Shown here one piece after another: positions 17,592 to 25,113 of a DNA stretch of 64,000 nt. The notes beneath the pieces are model-generated. The model did not search any database and was not told where the DNA came from. It saw only the letters and a program-made list of their open reading frames with translations. The position numbers were made by a program, and so were the translations under genes. The stretch is taken from NCBI GenBank assembly GCA_017307865.1, contig JAFKGE010000017.1, positions 1 to 64,000 on the forward strand. The letters are read 5' to 3'. Positions within the stretch are counted from its first letter, which is position 1. Each line of letters opens with the position of its first letter. This DNA is from Burkholderiales bacterium. GTDB taxonomy: Bacteria > Pseudomonadota > Gammaproteobacteria > Burkholderiales > Burkholderiaceae_C.

Positions 17592-18560
17592 TCAATCCAC
17601 CTTGGCGCCTGAGCGCTTGACGACGTTCTCCCATAGCGGAAGTTCGTGAGTGATGAACTTGGAAAACGCCTCCGACGTCCCTTTTACGTCGCTCGAACCC
17701 ATCTTGTCGAGGGTCGCCTGCACTTCCTTGTCATCCAGAGTCTTATTGAGCGCTATGCTCAAGCGCTGCACCAACGCTGGAGGTGTCTTGGCCTGGGCGA
17801 ACAGGCCGTACCAATTTTCTGTGACGAAATCGGGCAGGCCCAACTCCTTCATGGTCGGCACTTCAGGCATTATCTTGGAACGCGTGGCGCCGGTGGTAGC
17901 GAGTGCACGAATACGACCAGATGTGAGCTGCGGCGCGATCACGGTGGTCGTCTCGAATGCCATTTGCACTTGGCCGGACACCACGTCCTGCATTGCAGGG
18001 CCCTGTCCCTTGTAGGGAACGTGCACGATATCCAGGCCCTTCTCCAACTTCAGGAGTTCGCCCATGAGATGCTGCGGACTGCCGCTGCCGCCTGATGCGT
18101 AGCTGTATTTGCCGGGGTTGGCGCGCACCAGATCAATCAACTGCTTGAGGCTGTCCGCCGGAACGGCGCTGTTCACGTAAAGAACCAGCGGCACCGAGGC
18201 GACCGCGCCGACCGGCACAAGGCCCTGCACCGGGTCGATGCGCAGCTTGTACAGGTTGCGATTGATTGCCACGCCCGTGTTGTTGCCCAGCAGAAGCGTG
18301 CAGCCGTCAGGCGCGGACTGAGACACGAACTCGGTGCCGATATTGCTGCTCGCGCCAGCCTTGTTCTCGACGATTACGTTGGTGCCAAGTTCCCGAGACA
18401 ACCCCGGCTGGATCAGGCGCGCCAGGATGTCGGTGGTGCCACCAGGTGGATAGGGCGAGATCAGCTTGACGACCGAACAGGAGTAGGCTGACTGGGCCGT
18501 GGCGGCAAGGCAGGAGAAGGTCAGTGCCAAGCTGACCGAAAGCAAGCGGACGGGTTTCAT
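17592..18560 (-). CDS. Second Bug-family substrate-binding protein
   Basis: A 322-residue paralogue of the preceding binding protein. Signal peptide MKPVRLLSVSLALTFSCLAA, then 'VVKLISPYPPGGTTDILARLI', 'NVIVENKAGASSNIGTEFV' and 'YSYASGGSGSPQHLMGELL'. Two Cys (C28 and C86 approximately) could form a disulphide, unusual in this family. Same composition and strand as its neighbours. Confidence 0.9.
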   Translation of the reverse strand: MKPVRLLSVSLALTFSCLAATAQSAYSCSVVKLISPYPPGGTTDILARLIQPGLSRELGTNVIVENKAGASSNIGTEFVSQSAPDGCTLLLGNNTGVAINRNLYKLRIDPVQGLVPVGAVASVPLVLYVNSAVPADSLKQLIDLVRANPGKYSYASGGSGSPQHLMGELLKLEKGLDIVHVPYKGQGPAMQDVVSGQVQMAFETTTVIAPQLTSGRIRALATTGATRSKIMPEVPTMKELGLPDFVTENWYGLFAQAKTPPALVQRLSIALNKTLDDKEVQATLDKMGSSDVKGTSEAFSKFITHELPLWENVVKRSGAKVD

Positions 18561-18603
18561 GAGGTTGGAGTCTCCGTGGTTGTCTTAAGAGTGTTGATGA
18601 GGT

Positions 18604-19293
18604 TCACAAGCCAAGCTGCGATGCAGCGGAGCGCTGGAGCGTGTGGTAGTTGAACTTCTTGCGGGCTTCATTCAAGGACAGTCCGCCCAAGGCTGCCTGG
18701 AGGATCTGATCTTCTGCGGCTCTCGTTCGCAGGGCTCGGGTTAGAACCTCCTTCATGCGCTGGCTTGGCACCACGACGATGCCATCCGAGTCGCCCACGA
18801 TCAGGTCGCCTGGGCTGACGCGTACATCGCCAAGAGAGACGGGCTGTTCGTAGGCCTCCACCTGAACGCGGTCCTTACCAGTACGCATGAAGCGGCCGTT
18901 GGCATACAGCGGATAGCCCACTGTGTTGGCCTCGGCGGTGTCGCGGCAAACGCCATGCACCACTGTGCCGCCCAAGCCCTTGTGCGCTGCCAGCCGGCTG
19001 AGAATCCCGCCCCAGACCGTGCAGTCGAGTCGCCCACCGTTGTCCAACACGACCACCGTGCCTCGTTCGAGCGTATCGATGAAATCGCCCACGGTGCCCG
19101 GGCTGAATCGGTCGATCGGCGAGAAGCGTGCCGTGAAGGCCAGACCGAACAGCTTGGCCGGGCCAGCGATCGGTTGAATGCCCAGCGCGCTGCCGGGTAG
19201 GTTCAATGCATCCAAGGCATCGGAGACTTCAGCTGTAGAAAGTTCGCGCGCTTGCTGAAACCAGTCGGTTTGGAGGATTGCGTCAGTGCTCAT
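18604..19293 (-). CDS. RraA-family protein, second copy
   Basis: A 229-residue protein. It retains 'TAEVSDALDALNLPGSALGIQPI', 'GDFIDTLERGTVVVLDNGGRLDCTVWGG' and the R-D pair in 'VVHGVCRDTAEANTVGYPLY'. It is only distantly similar to the other RraA gene here, so it is probably not a recent duplicate. It is the first gene of the leftward cluster and is divergent from the LysR gene, whose palindromic box lies in the shared 99-base spacer. Confidence 0.85.
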   Translation of the reverse strand: MSTDAILQTDWFQQARELSTAEVSDALDALNLPGSALGIQPIAGPAKLFGLAFTARFSPIDRFSPGTVGDFIDTLERGTVVVLDNGGRLDCTVWGGILSRLAAHKGLGGTVVHGVCRDTAEANTVGYPLYANGRFMRTGKDRVQVEAYEQPVSLGDVRVSPGDLIVGDSDGIVVVPSQRMKEVLTRALRTRAAEDQILQAALGGLSLNEARKKFNYHTLQRSAASQLGL

Positions 19294-19363
19294 TGGAGTT
19301 CAGTGCGGGAAGACTGGTGTTGGGGATGCCCGATCTTCAATCCAAGTTACACTGAACTCAACC

Positions 19364-19388
19364 ATTGATTTTTGAATGAAGAATCAAT
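19364..19388. promoter_or_regulatory. T-N11-A type palindrome, LysR-family binding box
   Basis: ATTGATT (19364-19370), eleven bases, AATCAAT (19382-19388): a perfect inverted repeat with LysR-box geometry. It ends four bases before the LysR ATG, so binding would also block the regulator's own ribosome-binding site, and it lies 70 bases from the divergent RraA start. Confidence 0.65.
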
Positions 19389-19392
19389 AAAA

Positions 19393-20346
19393 ATGAATTT
19401 GAAGCAGTTGCGCTATTTCTGTGGCGTGGTTGAAGCGGGCAATGCCCGAGCAGCAGCCGAAAAGCTCTTTGTGGCCCCCACGGCCATCAGCATGCAGCTG
19501 GCGCAGCTCGAAAAGACATTGGGCGGTCAGCTGTTCGACCGCGGATCGCGGCCGATGGGCCTGACGCCGTTGGGCCAGTTTGTCTACTCCAAGGCTCGGG
19601 AGTTGCTTGCGGCTGCGAGTCGGCTGGAACGCGAAGCGCGAGGCGTTGCAGAGGGCAAAATGGGCTGGCTGGGGATTGGATTTACGCGCTCGACGATCTT
19701 TTCTTTCTTGCCCGAAGCAGTGCGCGCGATGCAAGCCGATTTTCCGAACGTGCGCATCGAGTTGATGGAAATCCTGACGGAGGACCAAGCGAGAAGCCTG
19801 CGAAATGATGTGATCCACTTGGGTGTCGCGCGGGTCATTGGCCACTACGTTCAAGAGCCGGACTTGGCCTATACCCGACTGTTCGACGATCCGCTCGTGG
19901 CAGCTGTCCCGCTCCATCATCCGCTGGCCGCACGGAAGTCGCTGGTCGCCGCAGATCTTGCAACGCTGCCTTACATCACCTACCCAGGCAATGCCAACAG
20001 TCACTTCCCGCGTCAGGTGCTGGCGCTGCTACAGGCCGCAGGAGCAATACCTCGAATCGGCCATGAGGCCAAGGAAATTCATACGGCGCTGGGACTGGTC
20101 GCTGCCGCACTGGGGGCCACGGTGGTGGGGCGCAGTGTGGCCACGAACAACCGTACGGATATCTGCTTTCTACCGATCACCGACGTCAAAGAATGCAGCA
20201 CCGTGATCGCCGTTCGGAAGGCAAACAGAACTTATCCACTCGCGGATTCGTTCATGACGACGCTACGGGCCCAAGTAGCGGTAAATCACTTGGTACCACA
20301 GGACAGGGGCACGGCGCGGGGTGCAGCTCTTCCAGGTACTCCATGA
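19393..20346 (+). CDS. LysR-family regulator of the Bug/RraA cluster, with an abnormal C-terminal tail
   Basis: A 317-residue LTTR with the helix-turn-helix at residues 1-60 (LRYFCGVVEAGNARAAAEKLFVAPTAISMQLAQLEKTLG) and an effector domain ('GWLGIGFTRSTIFSFLPEAVRAM'). ATG 19393 starts the canonical 'MNLKQLRYF'; TTG at 19372 would lie inside the operator. After 'DSFMTTLRAQVAV', where LTTRs normally end, about 20 residues continue. The last ~12 are encoded by DNA that reads as a glutathione S-transferase fragment on the other strand, so the tail is a product of the junction. It probably controls the divergent cluster. Confidence 0.88.
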   Translation: MNLKQLRYFCGVVEAGNARAAAEKLFVAPTAISMQLAQLEKTLGGQLFDRGSRPMGLTPLGQFVYSKARELLAAASRLEREARGVAEGKMGWLGIGFTRSTIFSFLPEAVRAMQADFPNVRIELMEILTEDQARSLRNDVIHLGVARVIGHYVQEPDLAYTRLFDDPLVAAVPLHHPLAARKSLVAADLATLPYITYPGNANSHFPRQVLALLQAAGAIPRIGHEAKEIHTALGLVAAALGATVVGRSVATNNRTDICFLPITDVKECSTVIAVRKANRTYPLADSFMTTLRAQVAVNHLVPQDRGTARGAALPGTP

Positions 20347-20442
20347 TCGCCACCGATTCGGCGATGCAGGTGCCGTCATCCAGCAGCAGCGCGGGGCTGA
20401 GGGCATCGAGGACGAGCATGGCGATGGGGCGCGGTTTGGCCG
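20305..20442 (-). pseudogene. Glutathione S-transferase relic (internal fragment)
   Basis: On the minus strand the frame reads M-L-V-L-D-A-L-S-P-A-L-L-L-D-D-G-T-C-I then A-E-S-V-A-I-M-E-Y-L-E-E-L-H-P. This is the thioredoxin-domain signature of GSTs (P-A-L-x-L-D-D-G-T-x-I-x-E-S-x-A-I-x-x-Y-L-E-E), normally near residues 50-85. About 45 codons remain. The upstream part is lost where a dispersed repeat copy begins, and the downstream part is lost at the junction with the LysR gene. No start or complete domain remains. Confidence 0.65.
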
Positions 20443-20500
20443 TTATGGTTTCGATAGCTGCTTGCGCGCGATGGGCGGGCGCTGCAACCCATTTTGACCA
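20443..20500 (+). repeat. GATAGCT-family dispersed repeat, copy 3
   Basis: TTTCGATAGCTGCTTGCGC followed by GGGCGCTGCAACCCATTTTGACC. It lies between the GST relic and the adenylate-forming gene, so it marks the breakpoint where the GST N-terminus was lost. Confidence 0.75.
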
Positions 20501-20545
20501 TGATCGCAAGCCCCGCCCGCCGGCGGAGGCTTGGCCAATGGGCGC

Positions 20546-21961
20546 TCAGGCCGCGGCGTCCAGCGCCACGCGGCAGGCCTTGCCGCTGCGCCCGCGCGGC
20601 ACGGCGCAGCCCAGCTCGCCCAGCACGCGGATGGGCTCGGCGCCCTGGCGCTGGGCAAAGTCCTGCAGCGCCAGGCGGCAGCGCTCGACGGCGGCGGCCG
20701 CCGCGGCGTCGCTGCCGGGCAGGCGCAGCACCAGGGTGTTGGGGCCTTGCTGGCGCAGCTGAAAGTCGAACACGCCGCCCTCTTCCTCCAGCACGGTGCA
20801 CAGGGCCAGCGGCAGCAGGCTGACCTGCTCGCCGGCGCGGCGCGCGGGCACGCGCATCACGTCGTCGCTGCGGCCCTCGACCTCGATCACGGGCAGGTGC
20901 GAGCCGCAGGCACAGCCTTCGCCGTGCCAGGTGATGCGGTCGCCCAGGTCGTAGCGGATCAGCGGCTGCACCCGGTTGGCCAGGTTGGTCAGCAGCACGG
21001 TGTGCGATCGCTCGCCGGCGGGCACGGGCTGGTGGCAGTCGTCCACCGGCTCCAGCAGCACCCAGTCGGCGTTGACGTGCAGGTGGCCGTGCGCGCATTC
21101 CCAGGCGATGGGCAGAAATTCGGACGTGCCATAGCTGGCGCGCACGCTGGCGCCAAACACGCGCGCCACGCGCTCGCGCACGGCGTGGCTCAGCGTTTCG
21201 CCGCCCATCATCACGCAGCGCGGGCGAATGCGCAGGCGCCCGGCCTCGGCCTCGTCGGCCAGCAGCGCGGCGGCCGTGGGGTAGGTGGCCAGCACGGTGG
21301 GCTGAAAGTGGTTCAGCTGCGCCACCAGCTCGTCCACCGGCTGCATCACGCAAAAGCTGCGCGAGCTGGCGGCCACCCAGGGGTTGATGGCGCGCAGCCG
21401 CTCGAAGCTGACCACGCTGGCAAAGTGCCCACCGGTGGCGGTGACCAGCGCGTGCCGGTCGGCCGCGCCCAGCAGCTGCAGCGCACCGAAGGGGTCGAAG
21501 GGCAGCGGCGTGGCGCGCGCCGGCGGGCGGTGGCGCGTGGCCTCGATGGCGTCGTACACCGCCATGGCGCGCGCGTCCTGCACGAAGATGCCCGGCATGC
21601 CGCTGGTGCCCGAGCTTTCCCACACCACGTAGCGCCCCAGCCAGGGCTGGCCGGCGCGCGATGCATCCAGCGTGAAGGCGCGCAGCTCGTCCAGGCGCAG
21701 CAGCGGGTCGGTCACCCAGTCGTCGAAACGCGCCATCAGCTCGGCGCGCCGGACCGGGGCCATGCGCTCGAGCGCCGGCGTGTCGCCGTCCATGCGCTCG
21801 CGGTACAGCGCCGAGCCGCGCGCGGCCTGCAGCAGCTGCTGCACGCGCGCCTGCTGGCGTTGCCGAATCAGCCAGGCCGGCGCGTGCGTGGCCAGCAGCA
21901 CGTCCTGCGCGGCCGACTGCAGGTGCAGGGCGTCGAAGACCGGGGCATGCGCGGCCGTCAT
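20546..21961 (-). CDS. Phenylacetate-CoA ligase/CapK-like adenylate-forming enzyme
   Basis: A 471-residue member of the PaaK/CapK branch of AMP-forming ligases. The ATP-binding loop is 'VVWESSGTSGMPGIFVQD' (about residues 112-129). Other parts are 'LATYPTAAALLADEAEAGRL', 'MMGGETLSHAVRERVARVFGASVRASYGTSEF' (adenine-binding region) and 'QPLIRYDLGDRI' with the ribose-binding Asp. A Cys-rich 'GEGCACGSHLPVIEVEGRSDDV' precedes the C-terminal domain. Substrate is unknown. It is divergent from the PHA synthase gene, and may activate a carboxylic acid for it, but that is inference. Confidence 0.8.
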   Translation of the reverse strand: MTAAHAPVFDALHLQSAAQDVLLATHAPAWLIRQRQQARVQQLLQAARGSALYRERMDGDTPALERMAPVRRAELMARFDDWVTDPLLRLDELRAFTLDASRAGQPWLGRYVVWESSGTSGMPGIFVQDARAMAVYDAIEATRHRPPARATPLPFDPFGALQLLGAADRHALVTATGGHFASVVSFERLRAINPWVAASSRSFCVMQPVDELVAQLNHFQPTVLATYPTAAALLADEAEAGRLRIRPRCVMMGGETLSHAVRERVARVFGASVRASYGTSEFLPIAWECAHGHLHVNADWVLLEPVDDCHQPVPAGERSHTVLLTNLANRVQPLIRYDLGDRITWHGEGCACGSHLPVIEVEGRSDDVMRVPARRAGEQVSLLPLALCTVLEEEGGVFDFQLRQQGPNTLVLRLPGSDAAAAAAVERCRLALQDFAQRQGAEPIRVLGELGCAVPRGRSGKACRVALDAAA

Positions 21962-22210
21962 GGCGCGGGCCCCGCGATGGGGGGATGGTGGGCGTGGTGA
22001 GCAGCCATGCTGTCTCCTCGTGGGTGGAGGAACGGCGCGCCGCCATGGGGCATGGCTCGCCCCGCGGCACGCCCCCTGGTTTGTGAACGAATGCGATCTT
22101 CTTGTTGCTGCGAAGGCTGATCTTGCATCAAATCAAAAGTTCAACCTTGACGCAAGCCAATCCTTGGGCTTGTGATTACGATTGGTTAAACAAACGGAGC
22201 ACGAACCGCC

Positions 22211-24013
22211 ATGGCCCGCAACAGCCCTTCCGTCTCGCGCAGCCTGCGCCCGGCCACCATGGCCATCGAGCGCGCCGACCCGGCCCACTTGGTCGAAACA
22301 CCCACCGAAAGGCTCGACCGCGTGGCGCAAAGCCGCGCCGCGGCGGCGTTTCGGCACCTGTCGCCCATCACGCTGGGCCTGGCCTGGGCCGACTGGGCCT
22401 GGCACCTGGCCGCCGCGCCGGGCCGCCAGCTGGAGCTGGCCACGCTGGGCGCCAGGCTGGCATTGGACACCGCCCGCGGCCGCCACGCCGACGACGAGGG
22501 CGTGGGCCTGCAGGACGAGGACCCGCGCTTTCGCGCCGACGAGTGGGCGCGCTGGCCCTTCAGCCAGTGGCGCGCCGGCTTTCGCAACGCCGAGGCCTTC
22601 TGGCGCGAGGCCACCTGCGTGCCGGGCGTGAGCGAGCACCACGGACAGCTGGTGGGCTTTTTCGCGCGCCAGTACCTGGACATGCTCTCGCCGGCCAACC
22701 ACCCGTTGACCAACCCGGTGGTGCTGCAGCACACCCTGCGCTCGGGCGGCGCCAACCTGGCGCAGGGCCTGCGCAACTGGGTGGCCGACCAGACCGGCGT
22801 GCCCACCGCCGAGGACCTGGCCAACCAGAGGCGCTATGTGGTGGGCGGCAACCTGGCCACCACGCCCGGCCAGGTGGTGTACCGCAACCACCTCGTCGAG
22901 CTGATCCGCTACGCGCCGCAGACCGACAGGGTGCACCCGGAGCCGGTGTTCATGCTGCCCTCGTGGATCATGAAGTTCTACATCCTCGACCTGTCGCCGC
23001 ACAACTCGCTGGTGCGCCACCTGGTCGAGCAGGGCCACACGGTGTACATGGTGTCGTGGCGCAACCCCGACGAGTCGGACCGCGAGCTGACGATGGACGA
23101 CTACCTGGAGCTGGGCGTGCTCGAAGCCATGCGCGCGGCCCAGCACGACGCCGGCGGCGCGCCGCTGCACGCCATGGGCTACTGCCTGGGCGGCACGCTG
23201 ATGGCCATAGCGGCTGCCGCGCTGTCGGCCAAGGGCGGCGTGGACGGCTACCACGACCTGCCGGCCCCGCGCACGCTGACGCTGCTGGCGGCGCAGGTGG
23301 ACTTTGCCGAGCCGGGCGAGCTGGGCCTGTTCATCGACGAGGGGCAAATCAACCTGCTGGACCACGTCACCAAGGGCCAGGGCTATCTGAGCGGGCAACA
23401 GATGGCGGGCTCGTTCCAGTTCCTGCATTCGCGCGACCTGGTGTGGACGCGGCGCATGCGCGAATACCTGATGGGCGAGCGCGAGCAGGGCAACGACCTG
23501 ATGGCCTGGAATGCCGACACCACCCGCCTGCCCGCGCGCATGCACCACGAATACCTGGTGGCGCTGTACCTGAAGAACGCGCTGGCGCACAACCACTACC
23601 TGGTGGCCGGCCGCCCGGTGGCGCTGGCCGATTTGCGCCTGCCGATCTTTCTGGTGGGCACCGAGCGCGACCACGTCTCGCCCTGGCGCTCGGTCTACAA
23701 GCTGCACCTGCTGACGGCCACCGAAATCACCTTCGTGCTGGCCAGCGGCGGGCACAACGCCGGCATCGTGAGCGAGCCCGGCCACCCGCGCCGCCACTAC
23801 CGCATCGACACCCGCCCCGAGCGCGGCGACTGGGTCAGCGCCGACGAATGGCCGCAGCAGGCCCGGCGCGTCGAAGGCTCGTGGTGGCCCGCCTGGCAGG
23901 GCTGGCTGGCGGCGCATTCGTCGGCCCCCGTCAAGGCCAGGCCCATCCCGGCCGGCCACGTGCTGGGCGACGCGCCGGGCGAATACGTGATGCAGCGCTA
24001 CGCCGAGCCTTGA
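22211..24013 (+). CDS. Poly(3-hydroxyalkanoate) synthase, PhaC family
   Basis: A 600-residue alpha/beta-hydrolase-fold polymerase joining hydroxyacyl-CoA units into PHA granules. The N-terminal PhaC domain (WNAD-like) is at residues 90-260. The lipase-like box 'GYCLGG' carries the nucleophile Cys at about residue 325; the Asp is in 'VGTERDHVSPW' and the His in 'LASGGHNAGIV'. The length fits class I synthases. The promoter region holds CCAATC (22157-22162) and GATTGG (22180-22185) in inverted orientation. No phaA, phaB or phasin gene is adjacent, so this may be an accessory synthase. Confidence 0.88.
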   Translation: MARNSPSVSRSLRPATMAIERADPAHLVETPTERLDRVAQSRAAAAFRHLSPITLGLAWADWAWHLAAAPGRQLELATLGARLALDTARGRHADDEGVGLQDEDPRFRADEWARWPFSQWRAGFRNAEAFWREATCVPGVSEHHGQLVGFFARQYLDMLSPANHPLTNPVVLQHTLRSGGANLAQGLRNWVADQTGVPTAEDLANQRRYVVGGNLATTPGQVVYRNHLVELIRYAPQTDRVHPEPVFMLPSWIMKFYILDLSPHNSLVRHLVEQGHTVYMVSWRNPDESDRELTMDDYLELGVLEAMRAAQHDAGGAPLHAMGYCLGGTLMAIAAAALSAKGGVDGYHDLPAPRTLTLLAAQVDFAEPGELGLFIDEGQINLLDHVTKGQGYLSGQQMAGSFQFLHSRDLVWTRRMREYLMGEREQGNDLMAWNADTTRLPARMHHEYLVALYLKNALAHNHYLVAGRPVALADLRLPIFLVGTERDHVSPWRSVYKLHLLTATEITFVLASGGHNAGIVSEPGHPRRHYRIDTRPERGDWVSADEWPQQARRVEGSWWPAWQGWLAAHSSAPVKARPIPAGHVLGDAPGEYVMQRYAEP

Positions 24014-24015
24014 GG

Positions 24016-24071
24016 GTCAAATCGAGCTCTGTCCCGCTACAGATTTGCGCAAGGCGCTATCGTTTCAGGAT
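24016..24071 (-). repeat. GATAGCT-family dispersed repeat, copy 4
   Basis: Minus-strand reading: TCCTGAAACGATAGCGCCTT, then AGCTCGATTTGA. It fills the gap between convergent phaC and RES-toxin genes, and its first bases (TCCTGA) supply the toxin's last codon and stop. Confidence 0.65.
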
Positions 24072-24571
24072 TTTTCCGGCGCCATGGCGCGCGCCGCCCG
24101 CGGGTCGTACAGCCAGCGGCGCAGCTTGGCCAGGCGGATGCGCCCGGCCTGCGGGTGGCGCGGGTTGACCAGCAGATTGCCCTCCTCGGGCACCACCACC
24201 GACGGCACCTCGGCCACACAGCTGGCGCCGCCCTGCGCCCAGGCCGTGCCCCAGGCGATGCTGACGCGCCCGGGCGGCAGCGCGTCCCAGCCGACGTGAA
24301 CGGCGGCGTCGAACACGGTGCGCTCGGCCCACACGTCGGCCGGCACATCCACACGCACCAGGTAGCGGTTGAGGGGCAGCGCCAGGCCGCCGCCCAGGTG
24401 CACCACCGTTTCCAGGCAGGCCAGCGCGCGCGTGCTGCTGGCGTACAGCAGGGGCGTGCCGCGCGCGTTCCAGCGCCCGCCGCTGCGCTGGGCACCGGTG
24501 CCGCTGGCGTCGTCGGCGGTGTAGTCGGGCGTGTCGGTGGCGATGCGCCAGAACGCCAGCGCCTCAGGCAT
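24065..24571 (-). CDS. RES-domain toxin (type II toxin-antitoxin)
   Basis: A 168-residue RES-domain protein from ATG 24571 (MPEALAFWRIATD). The conserved R-x-x-x-R-W-N region appears as 'GAQRSGGRWNARGTPLLYAS', the catalytic Glu in 'RALACLETVVHLG', and the R-E-S serine in 'VAEVPSVVVPEEGNLLVNPRHP'. Characterised RES toxins degrade NAD+. The gene overlaps the Xre/MbcA-type antitoxin by eight bases and follows it, the normal antitoxin-first order. The 3' end is built by a dispersed-repeat copy. Confidence 0.87.
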   Translation of the reverse strand: MPEALAFWRIATDTPDYTADDASGTGAQRSGGRWNARGTPLLYASSTRALACLETVVHLGGGLALPLNRYLVRVDVPADVWAERTVFDAAVHVGWDALPPGRVSIAWGTAWAQGGASCVAEVPSVVVPEEGNLLVNPRHPQAGRIRLAKLRRWLYDPRAARAMAPEKS

Positions 24572-25073
24572 ACACGCCCGACTGCATCTGCAGCAGCAGC
24601 GTGCCCAGCGCCTCGCGGCCGTCGGCGGTGTCCAGCAGCTCGTGCGGGCACAGGCCGCCCAGCGCCGCCACGGGCTGCGCCATCCAGCCGGCAAACCAGC
24701 GCGCGGCGCTGAAGTCGGCTGGCGCCTGGCCCGACGCGCGCACCATGGCATCGACCTGCCCGATCAGGCGCGACAGGCCCACCAGCTTTTCGCTTTCGCC
24801 CTCCGACAGGCGCGCGCGCGCGGCGATCTTGCGCTCGACCGTGGAGCGCGCCAGGCCGACGGCGCGCATCAGCTGATCGCGCGGCAGGCCCATGGCCACG
24901 CTCATCTCCTGCACCGTGCGCGCGGGCAGGCCCTGCTTGACCAGGCGCACGCGCTCGAGCGCCGACAGGGCAAAGGCGTCGCCCTGCCCGGCGGTGGGCG
25001 CGCCCAGAAAGTAGGTGGCGCTGCGCTCGCGCGCGGCATGGTCGGCGGGTTGGGCGGCGGGGTAGGCAGGCAT
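24564..25073 (-). CDS. Xre/MbcA/ParS-type antitoxin (DUF2384)
   Basis: A 169-residue antitoxin. Residues ~35-100 form a helix-turn-helix-like region ('ALERVRLVKQGLPARTVQEMSVAMGLPRDQLMRAVGLARSTVERK') and residues ~120-169 the toxin-binding MbcA/ParS part ('WFAGWMAQPVAALGGLCPHELLDTADGREALGTLLLQMQSGVYA'). ATG 25073 has GGAG six bases upstream; an in-frame TTG at 25085 is less likely. It overlaps the RES toxin gene. Autoregulation through the repeats at 25083-25113 is expected. Confidence 0.87.
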   Translation of the reverse strand: MPAYPAAQPADHAARERSATYFLGAPTAGQGDAFALSALERVRLVKQGLPARTVQEMSVAMGLPRDQLMRAVGLARSTVERKIAARARLSEGESEKLVGLSRLIGQVDAMVRASGQAPADFSAARWFAGWMAQPVAALGGLCPHELLDTADGREALGTLLLQMQSGVYA

Positions 25074-25082
25074 GCGGATCTC

Positions 25083-25113
25083 CAATCGAGAGTCAATTTA
25101 CTCTCAATCGAGA
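25083..25113. promoter_or_regulatory. Direct/inverted repeats, probable operator of the RES/MbcA operon
   Basis: CAATCGAGA occurs twice as a direct repeat (25083-25091 and 25105-25113), and GAGAGT (25088-25093) is inverted as ACTCTC (25100-25105) around a six-base AT-rich spacer. It lies 10-40 bases before the antitoxin ATG and overlaps the end of the desaturase fusion gene. Confidence 0.6.
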
